Source of the DNA: an archaeon | Lineage (GTDB): Archaea > Micrarchaeota > Micrarchaeia > Norongarragalinales > UBA97 | Length of the DNA stretch: 64,000 bases | Assembly (NCBI GenBank): GCA_020057405.1 | Contig: JAGVFW010000013.1 | Coordinates: 87,144 to 151,143 of the forward strand | Reading direction: 5' to 3' | Translations under genes and position numbers: made by a program | Part shown: positions 49,758 to 60,200 of the stretch, in pieces | Layout: each line of letters starts with the position of its first letter | Position numbering within the stretch: the stretch's first letter is position 1 | The notes under the pieces: model-generated | What the model was told of the DNA's origin: nothing | The model's input: the letters and a program-made list of their open reading frames with translations, nothing else | Databases searched by the model: none

Positions 49758-52700
49758 TTATTTTCGGCGCTTTGGCGCTGCCTTTGCTGGCGTGGGCTTG
49801 CCTTTCGCCGCGGCTGGTTTTTGGGCATTTGGCGTTGCTTTGGCTGGCGTGGGCGTTAAAACCGCCTGTTTTGGCGGAGTTATTTTCTTTGCCGGAGCCG
49901 CCTTTGGAGCGGCTGTAGGCACTCGAGCTTTGGCCGCGGCGGCTTTTGGCCAAGGCCTGCTTTTCGTCCGCGTTGCGGCGGGCGTCTTTGGTTTTTGAAC
50001 CGCAATTTTTGCCGGCGTTTTTTCTCGCCCGGCCTGTTCTTCAAGCTCTTCCTTTACTGTTGCGGCGCTTGTTTTGAGTTTCTTGAGGTCGGCCCGCAGC
50101 CGGTCTAGCAGTACTGTAACGTCAACTTCCTCCTTGGGATTCACCTGCGCTTGTTCCGCCGCGGGCGCGGCCTTGGTTTTTGCCTCCGCTTTTGCGTCTT
50201 GCGCTTCCTTTACCTTCTCTTGCCTGGCGGCTTTTCTTGCCGCAGCCTCGCGTGCTTTTCGTTCAGCCGGTGTAAGCTCGTCCATGATGCCTGAGATGAT
50301 GTCCGCAACGCCCGAGTTCTTGAGATTATGGGTGTGCGCGTCGAGTTCTGGCTGCGGGATTGAGGCCAAGTCGATTTCCGGCTCTGAAACGGTTGGTTCG
50401 GCGGGTGCGGTTTTCGTGCCCATGTACATCCTGCGGCGGCTGGGCGCTTGTGGGACTGGCTGTTCTGCCGCTGCGGGCACTTGAGCTGCAGCCGCGGCTT
50501 TTTCCATTGGCGTTTGGACGCCTATAGCTCCGGGCGCGGGTTTGGCTGGCGTTTCGTCGGGTACTCCTTCGACGACCGGCTGGACTTGCGGCGCTTCGGC
50601 CTCCTCTTTCTTTGGAGCCGTCGCCGTTACCGCCTTGGGCCGTGCTTTGGAGATTGCAGTTGAAACGCGGTTTACCATGCTTGAGAAGGCTGAAGTGACT
50701 TTGGCCGCCGGGGCTGGGTGTGCGGCCTCGACGTTCTCCTGCGCTACTTTGAGCCTCTGGGTCACGACCGCGACGGCCTTCTTTTCCTCGTCGTCGGTCA
50801 TCGGAGATTTTTCAATCGGCACTTGCGCTTGGGCAACAACTGCAGCCGCTGGCGTCTGTGGCGCGTCGGCTTCCGGCATTGGCGCGTGCTCTTCCTCTTG
50901 CTCAACAACAGGCACCGGCGCCTTTGACCGTACTGCGGCCCTGACTTTGGCGACCACGCTAGCGGCTGAAGCGGGCTTCCCGATAGTCATTGGTTCTGCT
51001 TGGGGTTCCTGCGTTTCCTCGTCTCGCGGCGCCTCTTCCTGCACTACCCTTGCCGTGCTCTGACCAATTGAGGTTGCCTTTAGCGTGTCTCGGTCCTCGG
51101 TTTGGGTTACTTCAGCCAGCCGGCGCGAGATTTCCTGCTCGAGTTCTCGCATTTTCCTGAAGTTCGTCTCGCGGATTTTCTTGTAGTCAACTTCGCTGAT
51201 GGTCTTGTCGAGGTATTCCTCCTCGGTTTCGGCCAAAATGAGCTTGACGCTGTTGATTTTCTTTCGCAGTTCCTTTACGGGCTCTGGCAAGTCGCGGCCT
51301 TGTTGCGCGAGGATGATTTTCGCGTTGAATTCCTTTAGCGACTGCTTGAGGTCTTCAATCTCGTGGCTGGCGGTCTTGGAATCCTCTTTAGTCGAGAACT
51401 CGCCTAGCTTGGCGTTTAGCGACTCGACCATCGTCACAAGTTCCTTGACGCTCTCGGCAAGCAAGTCTTGTCTGCCGCGGTAAGTGCCGAAGTCCTGCAG
51501 GCGGCGGTTTAGCTCGACGAATTCAGTGCTTAAGTCCTCGTTTAGCCGCTCGGCCTTGCCAAGCATGCTCTCCATGCGGCCGGTCTTTACCGCGACGTCC
51601 TTGTTTACTTCTGAAATGTTGCGCAGGCTGCCGATGCTCTCTAGAAGCGACCTGACTGCCGAAACGCCGTGGGCAAGGTCTTGGACCATTCCCTCGAGCT
51701 TTTCGACCCGCAAGGCCATTTGCTCGGACTCGCCGTCGCGCTTCTCAAGTTCCTTCATGTACTTTTGGGGCTCGATGCTCTTGACGAGGTCGGTGAATTG
51801 CTCGGTGGTCGCTTCCTGTTTCTTTATCGCGCCGTCAACCGAAAACACCATCGAGCGGATTTCGCCCACGTTCTCCATAATCGTGCTGACCCGCTCGTAG
51901 AGGCCTTCGCGCATCTCGCCAAGAGCATCAACGCGCGTCTTTAGCTTCTCAAGCTCGATCTCAAGCTTGGCGCTTGAGGCGCCTCCCGTTGCAGTCGAGG
52001 CGGCTTCAGTGCCCGTCGCTTGCGAGAACCCCGAGGTAGGCTGCGCGGATTGTTGTTGCGCTTGCTGTTGTGGAGCATGGTGCGTCACCGTCTCGGCCGC
52101 CTGGCTTATAGCCCCCCTTAGCCTGCCGATGATGTCGTCGGGGTTGGACGCGGCGGCAGGTGCAGTGTCAGCAATTGGCGTCGGCATCTTGGGCTTGTCC
52201 TTCTCGTCGCCCATTGCCGCCTTTTCAGCAGGAGTTAGGGGCATCGCTTCGGCCGAAAACCCGCGGGCGCTGCCTGCCGTGGCATAGGCCGTGTCGCGCG
52301 AGCTAACTGGTCCTCCGCCACTAGCCTGCGAGTATGACGTGTCATCCGCACCAGGCGATAGCCGCAGCCGCGAGATGATGTCACGCGCTTCGCGCATTGA
52401 ACTGTCGTCGATTACGGGTGCCCGCGGTGAGGGGGGCGTGTATTGCTTGCCGTAGGCGCTCTCGTCGTCGTGGTAGCCTTCTACCCACGGCCCATTGCTT
52501 TGTCCTTGCGCTTCGTCCCCTCCTTCGCCCTCGGCGGAGTCAGCGTATTCGCCAGTGCTAAAGTCGGTCTCGTCAGTGTAAGTGCGGTTTGAGGGAAGTT
52601 CGTAGTTGCGTAGCCTGCCGCCTGCCGGTCTCGCCTCTTCGTCAGCGTACCTGGCTCCACGCCGTGGCGCCTCGTCGTAGTCCCTGCCTTCGTCCCTTGC

Positions 52701-53405
52701 CGTGCTCCTTGGCCGCGGTGAGTCAACGCCGCGGGTCGCGCGCCCGGGCGTGCGGTAGTCTTCCCCCCCTCCGTATGCGCGCTCGTCGTCACTTGCATGC
52801 CGTGAACCGCCCAAGTCGCCTGCCCTGGCGTCGGTAAATTGCGTTTCGTTAATCAGTTGGGTGATTCTATCGAGCTTGCGGCCGTTCTCCTTTCGTAGCT
52901 CGAGATAAGTTGCTTGCGTGATGCTGCCTTCGTTAAAGCCCTCTTCGAGAACCTCTAGCATTGCCTCAACGTTCCTCTTCGCCTCGACTAGTGACGCGCG
53001 TTCTTTTGCAATGCGCGCAATCTGGTCTTTTCGCGTCGCTCGCGGCCTGTCGACCCGCTCGACGAAGTTCTCGACCACTTCCTCGGGGCCCATGGCGTCG
53101 TACTCGCCGTCCCAGTCGTAGCCTTCCTCCTCGTACTTGTCAAGAATTCGCTTGTAGTCGTCTAGGCGGCCGAACTTCTTGACGTGCGCGAGTTTCTTGA
53201 GCGCCTCGCCCTTGACTTCGTAGTAAGTGTCGTCGCTAATCCCACTTTGCTTGTGGCTGTGTTCAATGAACTTTAGGAGCGCGACAATGCCGCGGTTCAT
53301 TGAGTCAAAGTCCGGCCGGTGTCTCGCCAAGCCTTCCAAGTCGCGGCTGGGGCGGTCTACGCGCCGGCGTACGACGCGGATGTCTGGGTCTTGCGGTTGC
53401 GGCAT
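49758..53405 (-). CDS. 1215-aa cytoplasmic coiled-coil scaffold protein
   Basis: It has no signal peptide or TM helix. An N-terminal helical domain carries a SHOCT-like motif (EGFNEGSITQATYLELRKEN, about 160-190). A disordered Asp/Arg/Gly-rich region, long coiled coils (about 500-720), a second SHOCT-like motif (KTISEVDYKKIRETNFRKM) and a Pro/Ala/Lys-rich tail (KPAAAKGKPTPAK) follow. The motif resembles the cytosolic tail of the 2037-aa surface protein, so it may be a scaffold beneath the membrane. GTAAAATTATC lies about 25 nt upstream of the ATG. Confidence 0.7.
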   Translation of the reverse strand: MPQPQDPDIRVVRRRVDRPSRDLEGLARHRPDFDSMNRGIVALLKFIEHSHKQSGISDDTYYEVKGEALKKLAHVKKFGRLDDYKRILDKYEEEGYDWDGEYDAMGPEEVVENFVERVDRPRATRKDQIARIAKERASLVEAKRNVEAMLEVLEEGFNEGSITQATYLELRKENGRKLDRITQLINETQFTDARAGDLGGSRHASDDERAYGGGEDYRTPGRATRGVDSPRPRSTARDEGRDYDEAPRRGARYADEEARPAGGRLRNYELPSNRTYTDETDFSTGEYADSAEGEGGDEAQGQSNGPWVEGYHDDESAYGKQYTPPSPRAPVIDDSSMREARDIISRLRLSPGADDTSYSQASGGGPVSSRDTAYATAGSARGFSAEAMPLTPAEKAAMGDEKDKPKMPTPIADTAPAAASNPDDIIGRLRGAISQAAETVTHHAPQQQAQQQSAQPTSGFSQATGTEAASTATGGASSAKLEIELEKLKTRVDALGEMREGLYERVSTIMENVGEIRSMVFSVDGAIKKQEATTEQFTDLVKSIEPQKYMKELEKRDGESEQMALRVEKLEGMVQDLAHGVSAVRSLLESIGSLRNISEVNKDVAVKTGRMESMLGKAERLNEDLSTEFVELNRRLQDFGTYRGRQDLLAESVKELVTMVESLNAKLGEFSTKEDSKTASHEIEDLKQSLKEFNAKIILAQQGRDLPEPVKELRKKINSVKLILAETEEEYLDKTISEVDYKKIRETNFRKMRELEQEISRRLAEVTQTEDRDTLKATSIGQSTARVVQEEAPRDEETQEPQAEPMTIGKPASAASVVAKVRAAVRSKAPVPVVEQEEEHAPMPEADAPQTPAAAVVAQAQVPIEKSPMTDDEEKKAVAVVTQRLKVAQENVEAAHPAPAAKVTSAFSSMVNRVSTAISKARPKAVTATAPKKEEAEAPQVQPVVEGVPDETPAKPAPGAIGVQTPMEKAAAAAQVPAAAEQPVPQAPSRRRMYMGTKTAPAEPTVSEPEIDLASIPQPELDAHTHNLKNSGVADIISGIMDELTPAERKAREAAARKAARQEKVKEAQDAKAEAKTKAAPAAEQAQVNPKEEVDVTVLLDRLRADLKKLKTSAATVKEELEEQAGREKTPAKIAVQKPKTPAATRTKSRPWPKAAAAKARVPTAAPKAAPAKKITPPKQAVLTPTPAKATPNAQKPAAAKGKPTPAKAAPKRRK

Positions 53406-53475
53406 GCCTATCTTCCTACCCCCGATAATTTTACTACGCCTGTGTTTAAAACGGCGATTCTTCCCCTATTCGGGC

Positions 53476-54252
53476 TCAGTCTATCCATTTCACTCTTCCA
53501 ACAAGTTTCTCTAGAAGTTGTGGGTCGGACCGCCGTTTTTCCAATAGTCTGTTTAGGTAATCCCGGGCGTGGAAAACGGCCTTGGCGGTTCTCACGTTTT
53601 GGCTCGTTTGGCTATAGTCCGCGTTTTTCCCGTTGTGAATAAGATCGGGCGGCAGCCACTTGCTTCTCTTAACCCCGCCAAGATAGGGCTGTCGGCTGGC
53701 GACAATCAAGAGTCGCGTAGCATCTTCTGGTTCGAAATTCCTTGCCGTGCCCGCAAGATTGAGGCCTAGCCAATGCATGTATCCGGCGTGTTGTTCGGCT
53801 GAGAAATCGTGGGCTTGGGGTCTAGCTAGTTGGTCAATGCCCAACAGTTGGAGGAGTCTAACCGCGTCAACCCGGTTATCTCTTCCGGCTACAGCGAGTT
53901 CCAGCCACCGTATCGCTTCGACAAACACGGCTCCGGCGCTTAGGTGCGTCTGCATCTGTGAGGGGCCCAAGCCTTTTTTTTCACCTAATTTTTCCCGTAC
54001 GTGATTCATCACGACGTGCAGAGCCTCGTGGCTGATCGTTTCTTCACTAGCGTCCGGGCTTAGTCTAATGGCGTAGTCAAGCAAATCGTAAGTCGGTATT
54101 CCGCTTGCCTGCCCGACGCCGCTTTTTTCCGCAACAACGAGCCGATATTTTGGCAAGCTCTTCACGCGCAGGACGGATGCCCACTCGGCTAAGTGGTGGT
54201 TGATGCGCTTGCGCAGCCTTTCCCGGTGGTCTTCCCGCTCTGCTTTTCTCAT
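53476..54252 (-). CDS. HExxH zinc metalloprotease-like protein
   Basis: The 258-residue protein has a HExxH motif in ETISHEALHVVMNH (residues about 75-88) and a later acidic helix (FVEAIRWLELAV) that could give the third zinc ligand (gluzincin type). There is no signal peptide, so it acts inside the cell. It lies between the giant ATPase gene and the scaffold gene, 22 nt after the former. Its target is unknown. Confidence 0.65.
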   Translation of the reverse strand: MRKAEREDHRERLRKRINHHLAEWASVLRVKSLPKYRLVVAEKSGVGQASGIPTYDLLDYAIRLSPDASEETISHEALHVVMNHVREKLGEKKGLGPSQMQTHLSAGAVFVEAIRWLELAVAGRDNRVDAVRLLQLLGIDQLARPQAHDFSAEQHAGYMHWLGLNLAGTARNFEPEDATRLLIVASRQPYLGGVKRSKWLPPDLIHNGKNADYSQTSQNVRTAKAVFHARDYLNRLLEKRRSDPQLLEKLVGRVKWID

Positions 54253-54274
54253 TCGCGTTTCGCTCTTGTTTGCC

Positions 54275-57200
54275 CTAGCCGCCGAGGCCCTTGAGCCGGG
54301 CGTTGAGCGAGTCGATGTAGCTTTGCGCCATGCGCAGGCTGCCCTGCTTCATCTTGTCGCCGGCAATCTTGAGCTCGAGCTCCAGGTCGTAAGTGTCCCT
54401 GCCGCCTGCCTTGAGTGCGGCAATGCGCTTGGCCGTCTCGTCAATCTGCATTTGCACTGCGTCAAGGGCATCCAATTCGGCGTCTGTGAGAGCAAACGTG
54501 CTGTGCTTGAGTGCCCTGAAGCTGACGAACCATGGCTTGCCGTCGTTGTACTCTGGGTTCTGGAAGAGGCCCGAGCCGATGGTGAGTTTGGTGACGCGGT
54601 TGGCGTAGTCGCTGCCGTACTTGGTCTTGACGCGGCCGATGTCTCCCTCGTACTTGGTGCGCAGCTGGATTTCATTGCTGATGTTGGCCCGAATCGCGCC
54701 CTTGAAGTCGAGGAGCACTTGGGAAATGAGGAACAAGCCGATGCCCCACTTGCGGAATTCGCGGAAGCCGCGCTCTAGGGAGACGTAGCCGCCCTTGCCG
54801 CCGTACTTTGGCAACAACCTGTGGACTTCATCGAAGATGAGGAGGACCCGCAGGTTCTTGCTTTCAGGCGGCCTTGAGGCGAAGATGTTCTCGACGCTCT
54901 TTCGCACGAACCCGTCAATCAAGTCGTTGGGCAGCTTGTTCATCACGAAGACCGTGATTTCGCCGGGCTTCATGTGGTCAAAGATGTTCACGCCAACGCT
55001 TGGGTCCTTGATGAGGATGATGTTGGTCTTGTAGCTTCGCGCGGCCTCGGGTTTCATGCCAAAGTTTCGGTAGAGCGCAAGCATTTGCGCGTCGGTCTGT
55101 GGCCTGATGAAGCCAGTCCACTGGGCCGTCGGGTCGAACACTATGACCGGCAGGTTGCGTTCAAGCAGTTCTTCGGTGATGACTTGTGCCGAGACTGACT
55201 TACCTGAACCAGTACCGCCTGCCGCGATGCTGTGCATCTGCAGCTTGTTTAAGTCAACATAGGCCGTGATGTCGGTTTCCGCAATCCTGCCGACGGGAAT
55301 GGCGTTGGGGCCGGGCTGAGGCAGTTTCTTGAAGTCAAGCGGGAAGATGTAGCGCGCCGCCTGCCTCTTGCCTGTCATGTAGCCGCGGTAGACGCGCCTG
55401 CCGACAAGCGTTGCAACTATGAGCAGGAGTATGATGTAGGTGAAGATGCTCGAGGTGATGCCGCCGATGACTAAACCGACTAGCGATGGTGAGGTCAGCT
55501 CGAAGTCGTCAACGGCCTTTGAGTTCCTTCCGCCAGAGTAGGTGATGATTGCCTCAAGCACGTACTTGTCTGCGGGAACGTCTTCGGGAATCGGGATTGC
55601 AACGACGCGCGTAACTATGTCGCGCACTGCGACCGTGTCTGACGTGGTGAGGATGGCCGCGTCTTCGCCGACGGTCTTGACGTTTAGCGTAAGCTGGCCG
55701 TCGGTCACTTCAGAAACTTCGCCGATGTTCACTATAGTGACTTCGCCGCGAAGCGTGTTGCCGGGTTGCATGACCTTGCTTAGCACTTTGAGCCTGACTT
55801 CGAGGATGGGTTCCGGCGCGCGGACTATCTTGACCGTAATCGGCCTGCGGTGCACGACGCCGTCGACAGTGATGATGATGGTGCCCTGGTACGTGCCTGG
55901 CAGCGAGTTTTCAGTGCTGATGATGTTGACTACAACCCCGCCGACGCTGTTGGGGCCCAAGGTAACCGACGGGGAGTCGAAACTAATGAAGTCCGCTGCA
56001 TCGCCTTCTACCCTCGCCGTAGCCGTTGTCGTCCTGCCGAGGTTGTTCGTCACCGAAATCGAGTACTTGACGCTCTCGCCGGGCTTGATGGTGACAAAGA
56101 TGATGTTGGCTTCAACCTGTGATGGTGGTGCCGAGATGTTGGCTTGTCCGCTGCCAGCCTGTCCCGTGCCAGCTCCTCCGCCCGCTCCTGGCGTTGGCGA
56201 GCCTTCACCACCGCTTCCGCCTCCTCCGCCACCGCCTCCTCCTCCGCCACTGCCTCCTCCGCTTCCGTTGCCAGTGCCGTTACCGGTGCCGTTGCCGACG
56301 TTTCCGCAGTCGGCGTTGCACACTGAAGCGCCTTCGCCGTGGTTTGATTCGCAGATGCCGTCGCCGCAAATGAATTGCGCAAGCGCGTAGGCCGGCTTAA
56401 GCAAGGTTGTGCGTTCGACCATGATGTTCTGGCTTGAGACGAGTACTGAGTTGTTGCTGCGCACCCAGCTGTTGTTGTCGCACCCGACTGTTGGCGTGTA
56501 GTTGGCGCACGAGTAGATGCCAAGGTTTGATTCTGAAAAGCCGGTGTAGCCCGTGTAGTTCAGCGAGACGTTGGCATTTCCGTAGGTAAGCTGGTTTGCT
56601 AGGTAAAGGCCCTTGATTGCACCCGCTCCGATGCGCACTGCCGGGATGTTGCCAAAGAGAACCGGGTTGTAGACACTAGCGGTAATCGGGACCGATATCA
56701 GCAACAGGCGGTCTGAAGTGAGGTTGAACGACAGTCGGTTGTAAGTGTCGCCGTAGACGGTCTTGTTGTAAGTGCCGTTTGACAGTGTAGCGAACTCGAA
56801 CGGGTGGGCGCCAAGGCTGTCGAAGAAGTCAAACACTATCGGCAGGGCCGAACTGCCGCCGGTCTCCTGGTCAGTAGAAACGCCGTGGAAGAGGAACGCG
56901 TTTCCGACTACGAACGTACCGCTTGCCGTGCCGCAATTGGCGCTGGCATCGCAGGCCCGCGCGTCAATGGTGTACGTTCCGGTTGTCGTGGTGTTGGTCA
57001 GGTTAAGCGCGTAGTGGTAGATGTCCCCAGCCCGGCCAAGGTAGGTGAGGGACTGGGCCTGCACCATGCCGCCTGGATAGGTGATGTTGAGCGTGACGTT
57101 CGCGTTGTTGATGATGCCGCCGTCAGTGACGTTGAGTGTGATTTGCTGGACCGTGCCCGCTGCAATTATCGCAGTGAAGTTAATTCCTAGCACCGGGGCG

Positions 57201-60200
57201 GCATTGTCAATGTAGGCAACCGCGCGTTGTTCAATGTCATAAGCCGTGAGGCTGCGGTTTAAGTCGTATGCCGTGACGTTAAGGTCGTAGGTCTTGCCCG
57301 CCGCTATCGAGGGCGCGGTGACGTTAATCAGCCACAAGCCAAGAACGTCGGAGTAGTTGATTGCGGTGAAGTTGGTAACCGGGTTTGACGTGCCGTCGGC
57401 GTCAAGGCTTACGTTGAAGGCCACGCTCGAGTTAATCGCGAGGGCCTCGTAGCTTACGTTGACGAGCAACTGCAGCGTGTCACCCGAGCTGACGTTGGTG
57501 TAAGGCTGCGCTTCGGTCGGCTGCGTGATGTTGACGAGCAGCGGCTCAAGGGTGATGTTGACTGCGGTGTTGACATCGGACGGAATCGCACTCGTGTTCC
57601 TCGTCGTGATGTTGCCCAAAAGCTCGAGGTGGTTGTTCGAGAAGGGCGTGTTGTAGGTGACTAACACTGCCGTGCTTGCGCCCGGGCTAAGGCTAAGGTA
57701 GGTCGTGTTGAATGTGACGTAGGGCGCGATTGCACCCTGGGCGAGCACGGTGAATTCGCCGTAAATGTTTCCGGTGTTGGTGACAAGCAGCGTAGTGAGC
57801 GTGCCGTTGGTGCTTTGCACTGCAACCGTGCTCACGCTTGTCGGCGTCTGGCTCCAGCTTAGGTTGGATGGCACTGTCACCTCGATGGTGAGCGAGTCGT
57901 TGGTGCCGTTAGCGCTCGTTGCCGTCAGGGTGCCCGTATATAGCGCGGGCGGCTGCGCGGCCGGTACCGTTACCGACACGTTTATCGCAGCCGCCGCGCC
58001 TGGGGCAAGGAAGGATACGCTTGAGATGTTGAGGTTGACTGTGAAGCTTGTGCACACGGCGCCCGACGCGCAGGTTAAGGCGACGTTGAAGAGCGGCGAG
58101 TTGCCAGTCGAGTTTAGCACCGCGACCTTGCTTGAGGTTCCGGCAGCCGAGATGGTGTAGGCGAGGGTCTTGGGCGTGAAGTTGGCGATTGCCGAGGCAG
58201 CCACCCTAATTGTGAAGGATGTGGTGTTGATGCTGGTGGTGTCATCAAGGTTAGTCCAGTTTGAGGTTGCGTTGAACTGGTAGTCTCCGGCAGCGGTGCC
58301 AGCGGGCAGGGATATGAGCACGGTGGTGTTATACGTGCTTTCTGCCGACGTGTTCTTGAGAAGCGCGCCGATTATGGTGAAGTTGGGCGCCAGGCTGCCG
58401 GTAGCGATAGTCAGGTTGAGCGTCGTGTTTTGCGTACGTGAGAAGCCCGAGTTGTTTGCAAACACTATTACTGCGACAGCCGCACCAGCGCTCCTGCTGA
58501 CGTTGTAGACGTTGATGATGTTGCCCGTGTAGTTGGTTGACGTCGTGACGTTGGTGGTCGCGGATGCCGTGCGATTGAACGCCTCGGTGCAGTTGATGTT
58601 GCCGACCGTGTCGTTCGCGCACAGCTGCACCGCGTAGGCGCCGCCGACGTTCGTCGAGTAGTTGGTGCCGTAAAGGCCTCCCCCTAACGCGGTCAGGTAA
58701 GAGATTATGCTCGTCGAATTCGGCATGGTGATGTTTGTCCAGGCAAAGTCGACTGCGAAGTTGTCGGTGATATTCGCGCTTATCGAGAGGTTTTCGTAGA
58801 TTATCTCGAAGACCTGCGGGGTGACGTTGATGTTCTTAAACTGCGGCGGCGTGTCGGTGACGTTTAGGTGAACCGTCGTGAAGTTCTGCGTTACCGTGTC
58901 GTTGAACATTGTTATCGTGATGTCGTAGATTCCGGGAGGCTGTATGCCGGGTATGACGTAGCTGACGTTGACCGTGATGGACGCCTGCTTGTCAATGTCT
59001 GCGGCGTAGAGGGTAAGGTCATTTAGCCGCAGGAGGTTTGGCCCGTCCTGGCTCACTAGCAGGCCGAGCTTGATGTTGCCCGTGTTGTTGATTACGAGGG
59101 TGCCGATTGTGCCACTGCCGCCAATGGGCACGGTGACGTTGCCAAACGTCGTGGGCGAGCGCACGAAGTGCTTGTCAACGGACACTGTGAGGTTCATCAC
59201 AAGCGAGTCGGTGCCGTCGTTGGTAGAGTTCGCTTGCAGGCTAGTCCAGTAGAAGCCCGGCGCCTGGCCGGCGGGCACGGTGATTGTCAGGTTGACTGTG
59301 AAGTTCGTGCCGGCCTGAACAAGGCCCTGGAAGTTCGGGTTGATGGTGAGGATGCAGCCCGAGCAGCTTGTGGCCAAGTCGCCACCTTGGGTGAACACGT
59401 GGACGCCCTGCAGTGCGGCATTGCCCTTGGAGAGAACCACGATTGTGCCAATGTTGGTAGTCACGCCATGCGGCGTGTTGGCGTTGAGCGCAGTTTCCAC
59501 AATGTCAAGCACGGGGTTTGACGCAACTATGATGAGGGTGGTGTTCTGCGTGAAGTTGTTCGTCAGGTCGGGGTTGCGCCAGGTGACGTTGTAGGTTATG
59601 GTGATGAGCTTGGGTGGGGTTGCAGCCTCGACAGTCACGAGCACGTTTCTCACGCACGAAACGTTGGGCCGCACGATGCCGCAGCTGATGCTCGTCTGGT
59701 TGTAGGTGATTTCGTTGTTCGAGTCGTCCGTCAGGTTGATGCTGGTGACGTATGATGGCGCGGGGCCGGTGTTGGTGAAGTTGATTGTGACGTTAAACGT
59801 GAAGTTGTCGGTCTGCGTGATGCCGGAGGCAGTTATCTGCGTCACCGATACGGGTACCCTGCCGGTCGTCTTGCCGTCGACCTGGAATGTGCCTGCAAAC
59901 GTGGTGTTGAGGTTCCTTTCGGGCGGCAGGTCGATGGCAAAGAGCGTCACGAGGTAGGTGCCGTCAATGGCCGGTACGTAAGTGACGTTGTAGGTGGAGT
60001 TGTCGATAGTAGTGAGCGTGAGGTTTATTGCAGTGCCATTTGGCATCGTGACCGTCGCGTAGGCGCTTGAGATGCCGTTGTCGTCGGTGATATTCGCGCT
60101 GATTACCGTGATGTTGAGGTTGGCTTCAAGGCTCGCGTTTGGCAGGATGCTTACGCTGTAGAATTGCGGCGGGTTCTGGTCTTGGACCGTCACCGTGACT

